The position numbers were made by a program, and so were the translations under genes. 64,000 nucleotides of DNA from Lachnospiraceae bacterium UBA7182 (GTDB taxonomy: Bacteria > Bacillota > Clostridia > Lachnospirales > Lachnospiraceae): positions 3,590 through 67,589 of the forward strand of contig DKVI01000087.1 of the NCBI GenBank assembly GCA_002491115.1, read 5' to 3'. Shown here piece after piece: positions 25,968 through 35,683 of this stretch; the first letter of the stretch is position 1, and each line of letters starts with the position of its first letter. A model generated the notes under the pieces. The model saw nothing but the letters and a program-made list of their open reading frames with translations. It ran no database searches and was not told the origin of the DNA.

Positions 25968-28160
25968 ATGGAAAAAGAAACATATAAAGACGGCGGCTTT
26001 TATAAGGAAAAATATGGAAATGTGTCGGTGGGATATCTGGAGGAAGATATGGAATCCCTTCAGCCGGTCCGTCCGGAGGACGGAAAGATCCGTGTACTTG
26101 TAGAGTCCGGCTATGACTGCCGCCGGGGGACGTCTGTCTCCTGGCCGGTGCTGTACCATCTGTCCCATCTAAGAGCCAACTTAACAGAGTGGCTTCCGAT
26201 CTGCGGGACAGAACGGGTGCTGGAGCTGGGAGCGGATACAGGACAGTTGACAGCCGGTTTTTTAAAGAAAGCAGGAAGCGTTGTCTGCCTGGAAGAAAGC
26301 GTGAGCCGAAGCCGTATCCTGGCGCAGAGATATGCGGATGCCTGTAACCTGGAAGTCTATGCCGGAGATCCATGGACCGTTCTGGACGCGTTTACGGACG
26401 GGAAGAAAGCCTTTGACTGGATCATCGCGCCGGGACTTCTTTCGGAAGCGGAAAGATATTTTTCCTGCCCGTATCCGGAAGCGGCCGCTGTCAAAAAGCT
26501 GAAGGAATACTTATCGCCTGAGGGACATCTTGTACTGGCCGCGGATAACCGGTTCGGGCTTAAATACTGGGCAGGGGCCATGGAGCCGCACACCGGCAGG
26601 TATTTTGACAGTCTGGAAGGAAACGGGCATACGTTTTCCAGGCAGGAACTTCTGCGGATCTTTGAGAAAAGCGGGTGCGAGGACGTAAGGTTTTATTACC
26701 CTTATCCGGAACGGTGGTTTCCTGCCGCCATCTATTCGGATGAATACCTTCCCAAAGCGGGTGAGCTGAACCATAATCTGCGGAATTTTGAAGGGGAACG
26801 TCTGGTGCTTTTCGATGAAAAGAAGGTGTATGATCAGCTGATCGCGGACGGACGGTTTCCGGAGTACGCCAACGCGTATCTGTGCGTGGCAGGACCCAAG
26901 AGGAAGGAACAGGCCGTCTTTGTCAAATACTCCAATGACCGCGCCGACCGCTTTATGATCCGGACGGATATTGTAAAGACGCCGGACAAAAAAGAAGTCC
27001 GTAAAATCTCCCTGACTGGGGAAGCAAAAGAACATGTGGAGCGCATGAGCCGCCAGGAACAGGCGCTGAATGAGCAGTATAAGAAAAGTCCGGTCCGCGC
27101 CAACCGGTGCCGTCTGGAAAAAGGATGCGCCTGCTTTGAATTCCTGCAGGGAAAAACCTATGAGGAACGGCTGGATGAACGCAGGAAACAAAAGGATTAT
27201 GAAGGGCTTTTGAAAGATCTTTTAGAATTTAAAAGGCTTCTTTGGGAGGCTTTGGGAGAGAACCTTCTGCCTTTTTCCAAAAGCGGGACGTTTGTCCGGA
27301 TGTTCGGGAATCCGGAATTTTCCAGAGCATATGAAGGAGCCGCCTTTAATAATCTGGACTGGATCTTCGGAAACCTTATGGAGACAGAGGAAGGCTTCTG
27401 GATTATTGACTATGAGTGGACGTTTCCGGTACAGGTTCCCGTGGAATATCTTTTGTGGCGCGCCCTGCATCTGTATCTCCACAGCAGAGAGGACCTTCAG
27501 GGGCTGGGGCTGATGGCGCAGATGGGGATTTCCGGGGAAGAAGAAGAGATTTTTGCCCTTATGGAGCATCATTTCCAGCTTTGGCTTTTAGACGGAACCG
27601 CCACCATAAGCGCCCAGTATCTTGCCACCGCCGGCCGGACCATCCGTCTGGAAGAAATGATAAAAGAGGGAAAGAAGAACCGGATCCAGGTGTATGTGGA
27701 TACGGGGAAGGGATTTTGTGAGGAAGAGAGCTTCTGGGTCGATACAGAGCCTGACAAAAGAGGCGTGACCCATGTGGAGCTTTTGCTTCCCCAGGGGACC
27801 GTGGCAGTCCGTCTGGACCCGGCGGAGCATACCTGCCTGGTGAAGGTGATACAGCTTCTGGGAGAATTAGGCGGCACTTATCCGATTACTTACAGCCACA
27901 ATGGCCGGGAACTGGAGGATCAGGGTATTTTATATACCACAACCGATCCCCAGATCGTCGTCACGGACCTGGTCGCCGGTACCGGACGCCTCTACGGAGA
28001 GTTGATGATAGAAGAACTGCACCCGGGTACGGCCTATGCCTGCATGCATCTTTTAAACCGGGTGCGGAACGCCGAAAGACTTTATGCCAGCGCGCCGTTT
28101 CGCTTCCTGAAAAGACTCAAAAAAACAGCGAAATTCCGGAAGCGCCGGATCAAAGCGTAA
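25968..28160 (+). CDS. SAM methyltransferase fused to a kinase-like domain (WbdD-like chain terminator?)
   Basis: A 730-residue cytoplasmic protein. A class I SAM methyltransferase occupies roughly residues 60-250, with the glycine motif VLELGADTGQ at 84-93 and acidic E109/E110 after strand 2. Residues about 300-510 look kinase-like: a lysine strand AVFVKYS (K320), NLDWIFGN (462-469) in place of an HGDLxxxN-type loop, and IIDYEW (479-484) in place of the metal-binding Asp loop. The order methyltransferase-kinase, the size and the position after a Wzt with a binding domain resemble E. coli WbdD, which caps glycans with methyl-phosphate. That parallel is inference; the C-terminal 200 residues are unassigned. 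Confidence 0.72.
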   Translation: MEKETYKDGGFYKEKYGNVSVGYLEEDMESLQPVRPEDGKIRVLVESGYDCRRGTSVSWPVLYHLSHLRANLTEWLPICGTERVLELGADTGQLTAGFLKKAGSVVCLEESVSRSRILAQRYADACNLEVYAGDPWTVLDAFTDGKKAFDWIIAPGLLSEAERYFSCPYPEAAAVKKLKEYLSPEGHLVLAADNRFGLKYWAGAMEPHTGRYFDSLEGNGHTFSRQELLRIFEKSGCEDVRFYYPYPERWFPAAIYSDEYLPKAGELNHNLRNFEGERLVLFDEKKVYDQLIADGRFPEYANAYLCVAGPKRKEQAVFVKYSNDRADRFMIRTDIVKTPDKKEVRKISLTGEAKEHVERMSRQEQALNEQYKKSPVRANRCRLEKGCACFEFLQGKTYEERLDERRKQKDYEGLLKDLLEFKRLLWEALGENLLPFSKSGTFVRMFGNPEFSRAYEGAAFNNLDWIFGNLMETEEGFWIIDYEWTFPVQVPVEYLLWRALHLYLHSREDLQGLGLMAQMGISGEEEEIFALMEHHFQLWLLDGTATISAQYLATAGRTIRLEEMIKEGKKNRIQVYVDTGKGFCEEESFWVDTEPDKRGVTHVELLLPQGTVAVRLDPAEHTCLVKVIQLLGELGGTYPITYSHNGRELEDQGILYTTTDPQIVVTDLVAGTGRLYGELMIEELHPGTAYACMHLLNRVRNAERLYASAPFRFLKRLKKTAKFRKRRIKA

Positions 28161-28208
28161 ACGCCGCGGGGACAAAGCGGAACTTTAAATCAGAAAGTAG
28201 AAAAGATT

Positions 28209-30101
28209 ATGGGAAAAGAACACAGGCAGGAGGAACTTCCTGCGCACAGAGACAAACGGTTTGACGGCGTGCGGGATACATGGTACTGGAAAGCAAGCAA
28301 GCCACTAAGAGTTGTGATCCATTTTTTCCTGCGCATAAGAAACGCCTATATCCATTACGGCGGTTTGAAAGGCATGTATAAGCGCTGGCGGCAGAAGCGG
28401 GGCGAAGCTGTAAAGCGGGTGGATTTCGGAACGAAAAGTTTTCCTGACGAAGTCAGAAGAAAAGAAGAGGAACAGACTGTATTTCCCCGCGATTTAAAGA
28501 TCAGCATCCTGGTGCCTCTGTACAATACGCCGGAGAAATTCCTGCGGGAGATGATTAATTCGGTCAGGAACCAGACTTATAAAAACTGGGAGCTGTGTCT
28601 GGCGGACGGAAGCGACGAAAAGCATACGGACGTGGGTGAAGTGTGCAGGCAGTACGGCAGGGAGGACAGTCGTATCCGATATCAGAAGATCGAGAAAAAC
28701 CTGGGCATTTCCGGCAACACGAATGTGTGCTTTTCCATGGCGACCGGCGATTTTATCGGACTTTTCGATCACGACGACGTGATGCATCCAAGCCTGTTAT
28801 ATGAGTGCATGAAAGTCATCTGCGAAAAAGACGCGGATTATGTATATACGGACGAAGCTACCTTTACTTCGCCCAACCTGGACGACCTGATCGTGCTGCA
28901 TTTTAAGCCGGATTATTCTCCGGATAACCTTCGGGCCAACAATTACATCTGTCATTTTTCTCTGTTTGATGAAAAGCTTCTGGAAAGGACAGGATTATTC
29001 CGTCCGGAATATGACGGAAGCCAGGATCACGATATGATTCTGCGTCTGACGGAGGAGGCCAGGAATGTACAGCATATACCGAAGATTCTGTACTACTGGC
29101 GCTCCCACCCCAATTCGGTGGCGGCGGACATCAATGCGAAGACATATGCCATCGACGCGGCCAAACGGGCGGTGCATGACCATATGCGGGATTATTATCA
29201 GACAGAGGTGGAGGTGGAAAGCACCCGGGCCTTCCCGACCATCTTCCAGGTGAAATATCCCATAAAAGGGACGCCCCTTGTCAGTATTCTGATTCCCAAT
29301 AAAGATCATGTGTCAGACCTGAGGCGGTGTGTGGGATCAATTCTTAAAAAATCGACCTGGAAAAATTTTGAGATCATCATCATAGAAAACAACAGCCGGG
29401 AGCAAAGCATCTTTGCATATTATGAAGAGTTAAAAGCAATGCCTCAGGTGAGGGTGGTCACTTATACAGGAGAATTTAACTATTCCAGGATCAATAATTA
29501 CGGCGCGGGTTTTGCCAAAGGAGAATATCTTCTGTTTCTTAACAACGATACGGAAGTGATCACGCCGGACTGGATCGAGCAGATGCTTATGTACGCCCAG
29601 CGTCAGGATGTGGGCGCAGTGGGCGCGAAACTTTATTACGGGGACAATACGATCCAGCACGCCGGAGTGGTCATAGGGCTTGGCGCCCATCGTTCCGCAG
29701 GCCATACGCACTATAAGATGCCTAAGGAACATTTAGGCTATATGGGGCGTCTGTGTTATGCGCAGGACGTGACGGCTGTGACGGCCGCCTGTCTTCTGGT
29801 AAAACGGGAAATTTACGACGAAGTGGAAGGCCTGGACGAGACGTTCACCATATCTTTGAATGATGTGGATTTCTGTCTTAAGATACGGAAAAAAGGATAT
29901 CTGAATATATTTACGCCTTTTGCCGAGCTGTATCACTATGAATCCAAAACAAGGGGAATGGAAGAAGGAGAGAAGCTTCGCCGCTATGAACGGGAATGCG
30001 CCCATTTCCGGGAGAAATGGAAAGAAGCTCTGGACGCCGGAGATCCCTATTATAACCCGAACTTTTCTCTGGACTATTCGGATTTTACTTTAAGATTCTA
30101 G
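28209..30101 (+). CDS. Two-domain GT2 glycosyltransferase
   Basis: A 630-residue cytoplasmic glycosyltransferase with two GT-A domains. Domain 1 (about residues 95-330) has ISILVPLYNTPEKFL, LADGSDEKHTD and FDHDDVMHP (DxD type). Domain 2 (about 355-600) has VSILIPNKDH, FLNNDTEVITPDW and a C-terminal LNDVDFCLKIRKKGY acceptor or base region. The arrangement resembles rhamnosyltransferases of rhamnose-polysaccharide loci. Its first domain is clearly paralogous to the gene at 36365. It sits 48 bases after the methyltransferase-kinase-like gene. Confidence 0.9.
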   Translation: MGKEHRQEELPAHRDKRFDGVRDTWYWKASKPLRVVIHFFLRIRNAYIHYGGLKGMYKRWRQKRGEAVKRVDFGTKSFPDEVRRKEEEQTVFPRDLKISILVPLYNTPEKFLREMINSVRNQTYKNWELCLADGSDEKHTDVGEVCRQYGREDSRIRYQKIEKNLGISGNTNVCFSMATGDFIGLFDHDDVMHPSLLYECMKVICEKDADYVYTDEATFTSPNLDDLIVLHFKPDYSPDNLRANNYICHFSLFDEKLLERTGLFRPEYDGSQDHDMILRLTEEARNVQHIPKILYYWRSHPNSVAADINAKTYAIDAAKRAVHDHMRDYYQTEVEVESTRAFPTIFQVKYPIKGTPLVSILIPNKDHVSDLRRCVGSILKKSTWKNFEIIIIENNSREQSIFAYYEELKAMPQVRVVTYTGEFNYSRINNYGAGFAKGEYLLFLNNDTEVITPDWIEQMLMYAQRQDVGAVGAKLYYGDNTIQHAGVVIGLGAHRSAGHTHYKMPKEHLGYMGRLCYAQDVTAVTAACLLVKREIYDEVEGLDETFTISLNDVDFCLKIRKKGYLNIFTPFAELYHYESKTRGMEEGEKLRRYERECAHFREKWKEALDAGDPYYNPNFSLDYSDFTLRF

Positions 30102-30126
30102 GATAAGGAGTTGTTAAAGGAGAGCC

Positions 30127-31344
30127 ATGAAGAGGATTGAGCGTGAAAAAGTCGTACGAAACGCATACAGGAGCATGATACTGATCCTGACTGCCTGCTG
30201 CATTTTTCTGGGTGCTGTGCTGGTTGTTCATGAACTGGCCAGGGAGTATGAGGTCAGGAAACTGGAGCAGAGGCTGGAAGCCAAAGGCGTGCTGAAAAAT
30301 GACGCGGGACTTTTCTCCAGTGTGCAGGTGTTCCTGCCGGAGAATATCTATGTGGCGGAAGGCGTGACCATCGAGCTGTACAACAGCCAGATCTCTTCTC
30401 TTGGGGAGCGGATTGCCGACTATAATGTAAAATGGACCTGCGCGGTGGGTAAAAATATGCAGCGTAAATTTTCTATTACCGGAACGAAAGATCTAAGAGG
30501 AAGTTATCCTCTGATCTTCAGTGTGTTCGATAATAACGGCGCGCAGGTAGCCAAAGCGTCCACGTCTCTTCGGATTGTGCCGGCTATACAGGACAGTTTT
30601 TCCGTTCTGACGCTGGGAGACAGTTTATCCTGCGATACGGCTACCTATGAGCGTCTCAATGAACTGACGGACGGTCAGATTGTCTATATGGGCACAAGAG
30701 GTGTGGGAGGCTCTCTGACCGAGGCGAGAAGGGGCTTTTCCGCGGCCGATTATTTAAGTGAAACCGGCTATGATTTAGAAGAGCCGGCAGAAGATGTCCA
30801 CCCTTTTTACAATCCGGAAACAGGAGGTTTCGACTGGGAATATTATAAAGAAACGACGGGATTTGCGCCGGACATGGTAGAACTGTTTTTAGGGACCAAC
30901 GGTCTTGACACGGACCCATCAGAGAACGGCGACAATATTATAAAGATTGTTCAAAATATCCATAAAACAGATCCCAGGCTTCCCGTTTATCTGGTGCATA
31001 CGCTCTATCCTGCCAGCCAGGACGGGATCGGTTCCTGGAATAATAAAGGCTATGCGCTTTATGGAGACCGTTATAAATATGAAGAAGACCGTAAAGTATT
31101 CGATCTGATGGTTTACCTGGAAGCTGCACTGGAGGAAGAAAAATGTCTGTATTTTGTACCGGCAGGCATCTGCCATGACAGCGCCAATAATTTTAATATG
31201 GAAGAGACACCGGTCAATCCGCATTCGGAGCTGACCATGGAAGTACCGACAGACGCAATCCATCCGGGGAGAGCGGGATACAGGCAGATTGCGGACTGCC
31301 TGTACAGTGTGGTCTGCGGAACCAAAGCACAGTGGAGGCAGTAA
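30127..31344 (+). CDS. Membrane-anchored SGNH/GDSL hydrolase
   Basis: A 405-residue protein with an N-terminal signal anchor (residues 15-36) and an extracellular SGNH domain. Block I is VLTLGDSLSCD with the nucleophile Ser, block III is FLGTNGLD, and block V is PTDAIHPGRAGY with the catalytic Asp/His pair. Such proteins are O-acyl esterases or acetyltransferases acting on cell-wall glycans. An Ig-like beta region (residues 60-155) precedes the catalytic part. It starts 26 bases after the GT2 gene and ends 4 bases before the GtrA gene, suggesting that it edits acyl groups on the locus product. Confidence 0.82.
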   Translation: MKRIEREKVVRNAYRSMILILTACCIFLGAVLVVHELAREYEVRKLEQRLEAKGVLKNDAGLFSSVQVFLPENIYVAEGVTIELYNSQISSLGERIADYNVKWTCAVGKNMQRKFSITGTKDLRGSYPLIFSVFDNNGAQVAKASTSLRIVPAIQDSFSVLTLGDSLSCDTATYERLNELTDGQIVYMGTRGVGGSLTEARRGFSAADYLSETGYDLEEPAEDVHPFYNPETGGFDWEYYKETTGFAPDMVELFLGTNGLDTDPSENGDNIIKIVQNIHKTDPRLPVYLVHTLYPASQDGIGSWNNKGYALYGDRYKYEEDRKVFDLMVYLEAALEEEKCLYFVPAGICHDSANNFNMEETPVNPHSELTMEVPTDAIHPGRAGYRQIADCLYSVVCGTKAQWRQ

Positions 31345-31347
31345 AAG

Positions 31348-31740
31348 ATGAAAAAATTAATAGAGCAGATCATCAAGTTCGGGTTTGTAGGTTTTTTGTG
31401 TTTTTTTATTGATTATGGGATTATGGTATTTTTGACCGAGATCATGGGTGTGGACTATCTGGTTTCCAGCGGGATTTCTTTTACCGTGTCTGTGGCAGTC
31501 AATTATATTTTAAGCATAACATTCGTGTTTGAGACCGATAAGAATAAAAACCGCTTCAGGGAATTTGTCATATTTGTCTTTTTAAGCACTATAGGTCTGG
31601 GAATTAATGAAGCGTGTATGTGGTTTGCCGTGGAACTCCTTGCCATCCATTATATGATATCCAAGATTGGCGCTACCGCAGTAGTCATGGTTTACAATTT
31701 TATCAGCCGTAAAATTTTTATAGAGAAAAAAGAAGAATAA
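31348..31740 (+). CDS. GtrA-family membrane protein
   Basis: A 130-residue protein with four transmembrane helices, typical of GtrA: the first helix FGFVGFLCFFIDYGIMV, the second VSSGISFTVSVAVNYILS and the end FISRKIFI. GtrA proteins are thought to help move polyprenyl-phosphate-linked sugars across the membrane. That would feed the extracytoplasmic GT-C enzyme at 19694, which needs such a donor. The start follows the SGNH stop by three bases. A bidirectional hairpin ends the transcript. Confidence 0.88.
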   Translation: MKKLIEQIIKFGFVGFLCFFIDYGIMVFLTEIMGVDYLVSSGISFTVSVAVNYILSITFVFETDKNKNRFREFVIFVFLSTIGLGINEACMWFAVELLAIHYMISKIGATAVVMVYNFISRKIFIEKKEE

Positions 31741-31746
31741 AAGAAA

Positions 31747-31790
31747 GGCCCTGCGCGAAGTCTGCCGGACAGACTCTTTTGTGCAGGGCC
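31747..31790. terminator. Bidirectional terminator between convergent genes
   Basis: GGCCCTGC (31747-31754) pairs with GCAGGGCC (31783-31790), with an inner AGTCTG/CAGACT stem. T-rich sequence follows on the plus strand and TTTCTT on the minus strand, so it can serve both the GtrA operon and the phosphoesterase gene. Confidence 0.75.
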
Positions 31791-31801
31791 GATTGCTTTA
31801 T

Positions 31802-33157
31802 TTATTTTTGTATTTCAAATTCGTCGGTCAGTTCCCATGTTTCCGCTATATAGGTGCTGACTTTCAGACTGTCCGGGGTAATCTGTATATCGGTTACTTC
31901 CGGCATCTTTCGTTTCAGGGAAACTGCGGCTTCATTTTGCGGGGAAGGCTGGTGATAAAGGCTTCCGCTGGAAGAACTTAATGTCAGGTACATGGTGCCT
32001 TCCGGGCTTTGCGCGGGGCTTTCATATTCTTTGTAGCTTCCGTCCTCCTTTATAAACCAGGTCCGGGTATATGCGTGGTCGTGGCCGCACATGACCAGAT
32101 CGATGTTGTAAGCGCTGGTAAATTCCAGAAACCAGGGGCGGATATTTTGAGCATTTTCCATATAGTTTTCATAAGCATTGTAAGGCGAGTAATGGGAAAA
32201 TACAATTCTCCATTTGCTGTCAGGATTTGCTTCCACGGCGGAGGCGATAAAGTCTTTGTGCTCTCCCCATCTGGATGCGTCCATGGTGTTAAGCGCTATG
32301 AAAAGTGTGTTTCCTCTTGTAAACCAGTAGTCGCCGTCCTGCTCGTCGTCACAGATACCCAAAGCCGACTGGTTCGGGAGGGTGAAGTGTTCGGAGAACT
32401 GACTGCCGCCCATGTCATGGTTGCCTTTGATGGGCGCAAAGGACATACTGTAGAGCGCACCCTGATTCATAAACGCGTTGTATTGTTCCACATCGTCAAA
32501 ATTGTTCACCTGGTCGCCTAAAGACACTAAAAAACTGCTGTCCGGAAAATGGTATTTGACTTTGTTAAGAAGCCTGTGCCAGTTGTTTTTCTGCCAGTCC
32601 ATTTCTTCTACCGGCTTGCCGATCTGAATGTCTCCCACAGCGGTAAAGCGGAAAGTATCTGAAAAAGCAGGGGTTGTGTAAGTATAGGCAGGGGACAGTC
32701 CTTCTTCGCTGCCTGCCTGGTAAAGATATTCTGTTTCAGGCATAAGTCCGGTAACGGTTACTCGATTTATATAATATCCGGGTATGGTTTCTGATGGAAC
32801 GCAGGAAGTGCTGAATACAAAAGCGTTCTCAAATTCCGTGTCGTCCGCGGTGGTCCAGTAGGCCTGTCCGGCTTCTTCAGAAGGCGAAAACCAGGTCAGG
32901 TTTACTTCTTCTTCCGTGCTGCCGACTGTGGCGGACAGATAGCGGATCGGGGAAGTGGTGATTAACGGCGCTTTAAATTCCGGAGATGTGCCCCAGTTCT
33001 CTTCGCCGGGCGCGGGCAGGGCAGCTTCCGGTTCTTCGGCGCCGTCAACAGTCAGGGAGTCTTCCAAAGCCGGGTCCGGGCTTTCTGCCTTCTTACAGCC
33101 GGGAACAAGAGCGGCCATAAGCAGGACTCCCAGTAAAAAAAGACGTTTTTTTATCAT
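31802..33157 (-). CDS. Lipoprotein metallophosphoesterase, purple-acid-phosphatase-like
   Basis: A 451-residue exported lipoprotein (MIKKRLFLLGVLLMAALVPGC, lipobox cysteine at 21). A fibronectin-like domain (residues 70-170) precedes a calcineurin-type phosphoesterase: AVGDIQIG (metal Asp), SLGDQVNNFDD, IKGNHDMGG, VFSHYSPYN and MCGHDHAYTR, all canonical metal-ligand motifs. The arrangement matches bacterial purple-acid-phosphatase relatives. It is on the opposite strand inside the polysaccharide locus and may remove phosphate groups from surface polymers; the substrate is not known. The start is preceded by AAAGGAGATGC. Confidence 0.87.
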   Translation of the reverse strand: MIKKRLFLLGVLLMAALVPGCKKAESPDPALEDSLTVDGAEEPEAALPAPGEENWGTSPEFKAPLITTSPIRYLSATVGSTEEEVNLTWFSPSEEAGQAYWTTADDTEFENAFVFSTSCVPSETIPGYYINRVTVTGLMPETEYLYQAGSEEGLSPAYTYTTPAFSDTFRFTAVGDIQIGKPVEEMDWQKNNWHRLLNKVKYHFPDSSFLVSLGDQVNNFDDVEQYNAFMNQGALYSMSFAPIKGNHDMGGSQFSEHFTLPNQSALGICDDEQDGDYWFTRGNTLFIALNTMDASRWGEHKDFIASAVEANPDSKWRIVFSHYSPYNAYENYMENAQNIRPWFLEFTSAYNIDLVMCGHDHAYTRTWFIKEDGSYKEYESPAQSPEGTMYLTLSSSSGSLYHQPSPQNEAAVSLKRKMPEVTDIQITPDSLKVSTYIAETWELTDEFEIQK

Positions 33158-33250
33158 AATGCATCTCCTTTGGTTATAAATGGCGGGATCTTTCCCGGAA
33201 AGGGATGTTCCGTATTCTTTAGATTAACATGATTAAGTAAAAAAGTAAAG

Positions 33251-33279
33251 TTGCGCATTGGAAAGAAAGCTGATATAAT
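33251..33279 (+). promoter_or_regulatory. Promoter of the CotH-VTC-DUF4956 segment
   Basis: TTGCGC (33251-33256) and TATAAT (33274-33279) are 17 bases apart, 42 bases before the CotH start. It would drive the second half of the polysaccharide locus. Confidence 0.65.
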
Positions 33280-33320
33280 AACCGAATAAATTACAGACAG
33301 CTGTAACAGGAAGAGGTGCG

Positions 33321-34943
33321 ATGGAAAAAAAGATAGCGCTGGTTTTCAGCGTTCTGTTATTTGGAGGATTCTTTATTTTTTTTGCATATTTTCCGGGAAA
33401 CGCGAAGCCTGTGGAGGTTCTGGAAAAAGGTTCTCTGGCAGGACAGGTGCGCCGGGCGGAAAACCTCTGCCGGACTCTGGGACATACGCTGGATACAAAG
33501 CAGCTTCGTCTTTGCTTTCGGGGAGAAGAGCTGGCCTGTGACAGGGCGTCCCTTACCTGGTATCTTCCGGTCGATATGGACAGCGGGGCGTGGGAAGCAG
33601 GGGCGTTTACCGATGCAGGAGGCAGTGTAAAGATCCTTCCTTTGCAGGATTATACGCTTTTCGATAAAGCTGCTGTGATCGCAAAAGGACAATCTGTTTC
33701 TCTGCTGGCGTGGGACGAGAAAGCGCGGTCCTGCGGGATCGTCTCTGTGGTGTTCACGGGGGTCGCCGTGGTGCGTGTGGAGACGGACGCGGATCTGGAT
33801 GTTGACACGGTATTTGCGGGCAGTATGGTATTTTACGATCGGTGCGGACAGGCAGACTGGACAGTGCAGACCGGTTTTCAGGCCCATGAGCGCGGGCAGA
33901 CGACCCGGGCTTTCCCCAAGAAGGGATATCGTTTTGACCTGATTCAGGTGACGCCGGCAGGCGTGGTTAATAAAAATCCCTGTACTGTCTTTGGTATGAG
34001 AAATTCGGATTCGTGGATTTTTTATGCTGTTTACAGTGACGGTACAAAAGTGAGGGACAAGCTGAATACAGAATTATGGAATGGATTCGGGGCTGACAGG
34101 ATGGCAGCCGGGACACATATGGGAACCCATATGGAGTATGCGGAGCTGTTTGTCAACGGGGAGTACAGGGGATTGTATGGAATCATGGAGCCTGTTGACT
34201 GTTCGCAGCTTGGAATATCCGACCAGGAATATCTGTATAAAAGAACGTTTGGACGGGAACTTTTATCAGAAGCGTTTGATCAGGTCATGCCGGAAGAATA
34301 CCTGACAGTCCTTGGTATGGAAATAAAGGGCAGAGACGGTTCCGGCAGCATTGAGGACTGGGCATGCTTTCGCCGGTTTGTGGAAATATGTGAGGCGGAT
34401 GATGAAATATTTTCCGAAGAAGCGGAAAAACTTTTTAATATGGACAATATAGCCGATATCTGGCTGTATCTTCAGATGATTTATGGAGAAGATAATATAT
34501 ATAAAAATATGTTCTTCGCTTTCAAAAAGGAGCCGGACGGTTATCGTATGTATCTGGTCCCCTGGGATACGGATTTGTCATGGGGAAATATTTACACGGA
34601 AGACGAAAAAAAGCTGTATACGGTATATGACAAGGAGCTGGCAGAAGCATATCTTGCATGGCCGTTACTGGATCGGATGATCCGGCTGGACGTGGGAAAT
34701 ATAAGAAGCCGGATTGTGTTAAGGTGGGAGGAACTGCGCCGGGGCGTATTGTCAGACGTCCATATGGAAGATATACTTTCTGACTGTATGCATCAGGTGC
34801 AGGATTCCGGTGCTTTTGTAAGGGATGCCTTTCGGTGGCCGGACAGCAGCCATGGAGGGGAGTATGACAGCCTTCGGACATTTATGAAAAAACGGATGGT
34901 ATTTCTTGATGAACTGGCAGAAAACATGGAAAATATGAGGTGA
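33321..34943 (+). CDS. CotH-family protein kinase-like surface protein
   Basis: A 540-residue protein with an N-terminal membrane anchor (residues 4-24) and a CotH domain in the second half. Recognisable motifs are TRAFPKKGYRFDLI, the region around SDGTKVRDKLNTELWNG, AELFVNGEYRGLYGIMEPVD, and the metal-binding LVPWDTDLSWGN near residue 418. CotH proteins are atypical kinases; spore-coat CotH phosphorylates other coat proteins. Here it starts a trio with VTC and DUF4956 genes, separated by 4 and 19 bases. The target protein is unknown. Confidence 0.85.
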   Translation: MEKKIALVFSVLLFGGFFIFFAYFPGNAKPVEVLEKGSLAGQVRRAENLCRTLGHTLDTKQLRLCFRGEELACDRASLTWYLPVDMDSGAWEAGAFTDAGGSVKILPLQDYTLFDKAAVIAKGQSVSLLAWDEKARSCGIVSVVFTGVAVVRVETDADLDVDTVFAGSMVFYDRCGQADWTVQTGFQAHERGQTTRAFPKKGYRFDLIQVTPAGVVNKNPCTVFGMRNSDSWIFYAVYSDGTKVRDKLNTELWNGFGADRMAAGTHMGTHMEYAELFVNGEYRGLYGIMEPVDCSQLGISDQEYLYKRTFGRELLSEAFDQVMPEEYLTVLGMEIKGRDGSGSIEDWACFRRFVEICEADDEIFSEEAEKLFNMDNIADIWLYLQMIYGEDNIYKNMFFAFKKEPDGYRMYLVPWDTDLSWGNIYTEDEKKLYTVYDKELAEAYLAWPLLDRMIRLDVGNIRSRIVLRWEELRRGVLSDVHMEDILSDCMHQVQDSGAFVRDAFRWPDSSHGGEYDSLRTFMKKRMVFLDELAENMENMR

Positions 34944-34947
34944 CAGG

Positions 34948-35664
34948 ATGGAGGCAAAAATATTTGACGCGTCTCTTTTGGAAAATCAGTTCCGGCATGA
35001 ATATAAGTATTTGTGTTCCTGCATGCAGCTTAAGATGCTTGCAGTGCGGCTTTCAGGTTTTATGCGCCTGGATTCTCATGTGGGAGAAGAGGGAATATAC
35101 AATATCAGGAGCCTGTATTTTGACGATTATTATGACAGTTGTCTGAAAGAGAATGAGTCGGGCACGGATCCCAGAGAGAAATTCCGCATACGGATCTATA
35201 ATCAAAAAAGCGACCGGATCATGTTGGAGCTGAAACAGAAGATACGGGGAAAAACCAGGAAATTCTCCTGTCCGCTGACAGAAGAACAATGCTGTCTTTT
35301 GATGAAAGGAGAGATTCCCGATGTATCCAAAGACGCAGACAGGCTTCTTGTAAAACTTTGCCTTCTGATGCGGACCAGACTGATGCGTCCGAAAGTGATT
35401 GTGGAGTATGACAGGGTTCCTTATGTATATCCTTATGGGAATGTACGGATTACTATGGACGAAAATATCTGCTCGTCAAACCGGGCGGATCTGTTTTTGG
35501 AAAAAGAGATTCCCAAAAGACCGATTCTTCCGGCCGGGCAGCATATCCTGGAGATCAAATACGACGAGTATTTTCCGGATTTTATCTATCATGCGGCACA
35601 TCTGGAAAATTTAAGGCAGACGGCGTTTTCCAAATACTATCTATGCAGAATGTATCATTTATGA
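34948..35664 (+). CDS. VTC-domain protein (polyphosphate polymerase-like)
   Basis: A 238-residue soluble VTC domain like the catalytic part of yeast Vtc4, which makes polyphosphate from ATP. Tunnel motifs are well kept: RHEYKYLC, YNIRSLYFDD, KFRIRIYN, MLELKQKIRGKTRKF, RPKVIVEYDRVPY and ILEIKYDEYFPDF. It starts 4 bases after CotH. In bacteria this domain is repeatedly found beside CotH and DUF4956 genes; the joint function of that trio is not established. Whether it makes polyphosphate or another phosphoryl product here is open. Confidence 0.87.
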   Translation: MEAKIFDASLLENQFRHEYKYLCSCMQLKMLAVRLSGFMRLDSHVGEEGIYNIRSLYFDDYYDSCLKENESGTDPREKFRIRIYNQKSDRIMLELKQKIRGKTRKFSCPLTEEQCCLLMKGEIPDVSKDADRLLVKLCLLMRTRLMRPKVIVEYDRVPYVYPYGNVRITMDENICSSNRADLFLEKEIPKRPILPAGQHILEIKYDEYFPDFIYHAAHLENLRQTAFSKYYLCRMYHL

Positions 35665-35683
35665 GAAAAGGAGATTACATAAG

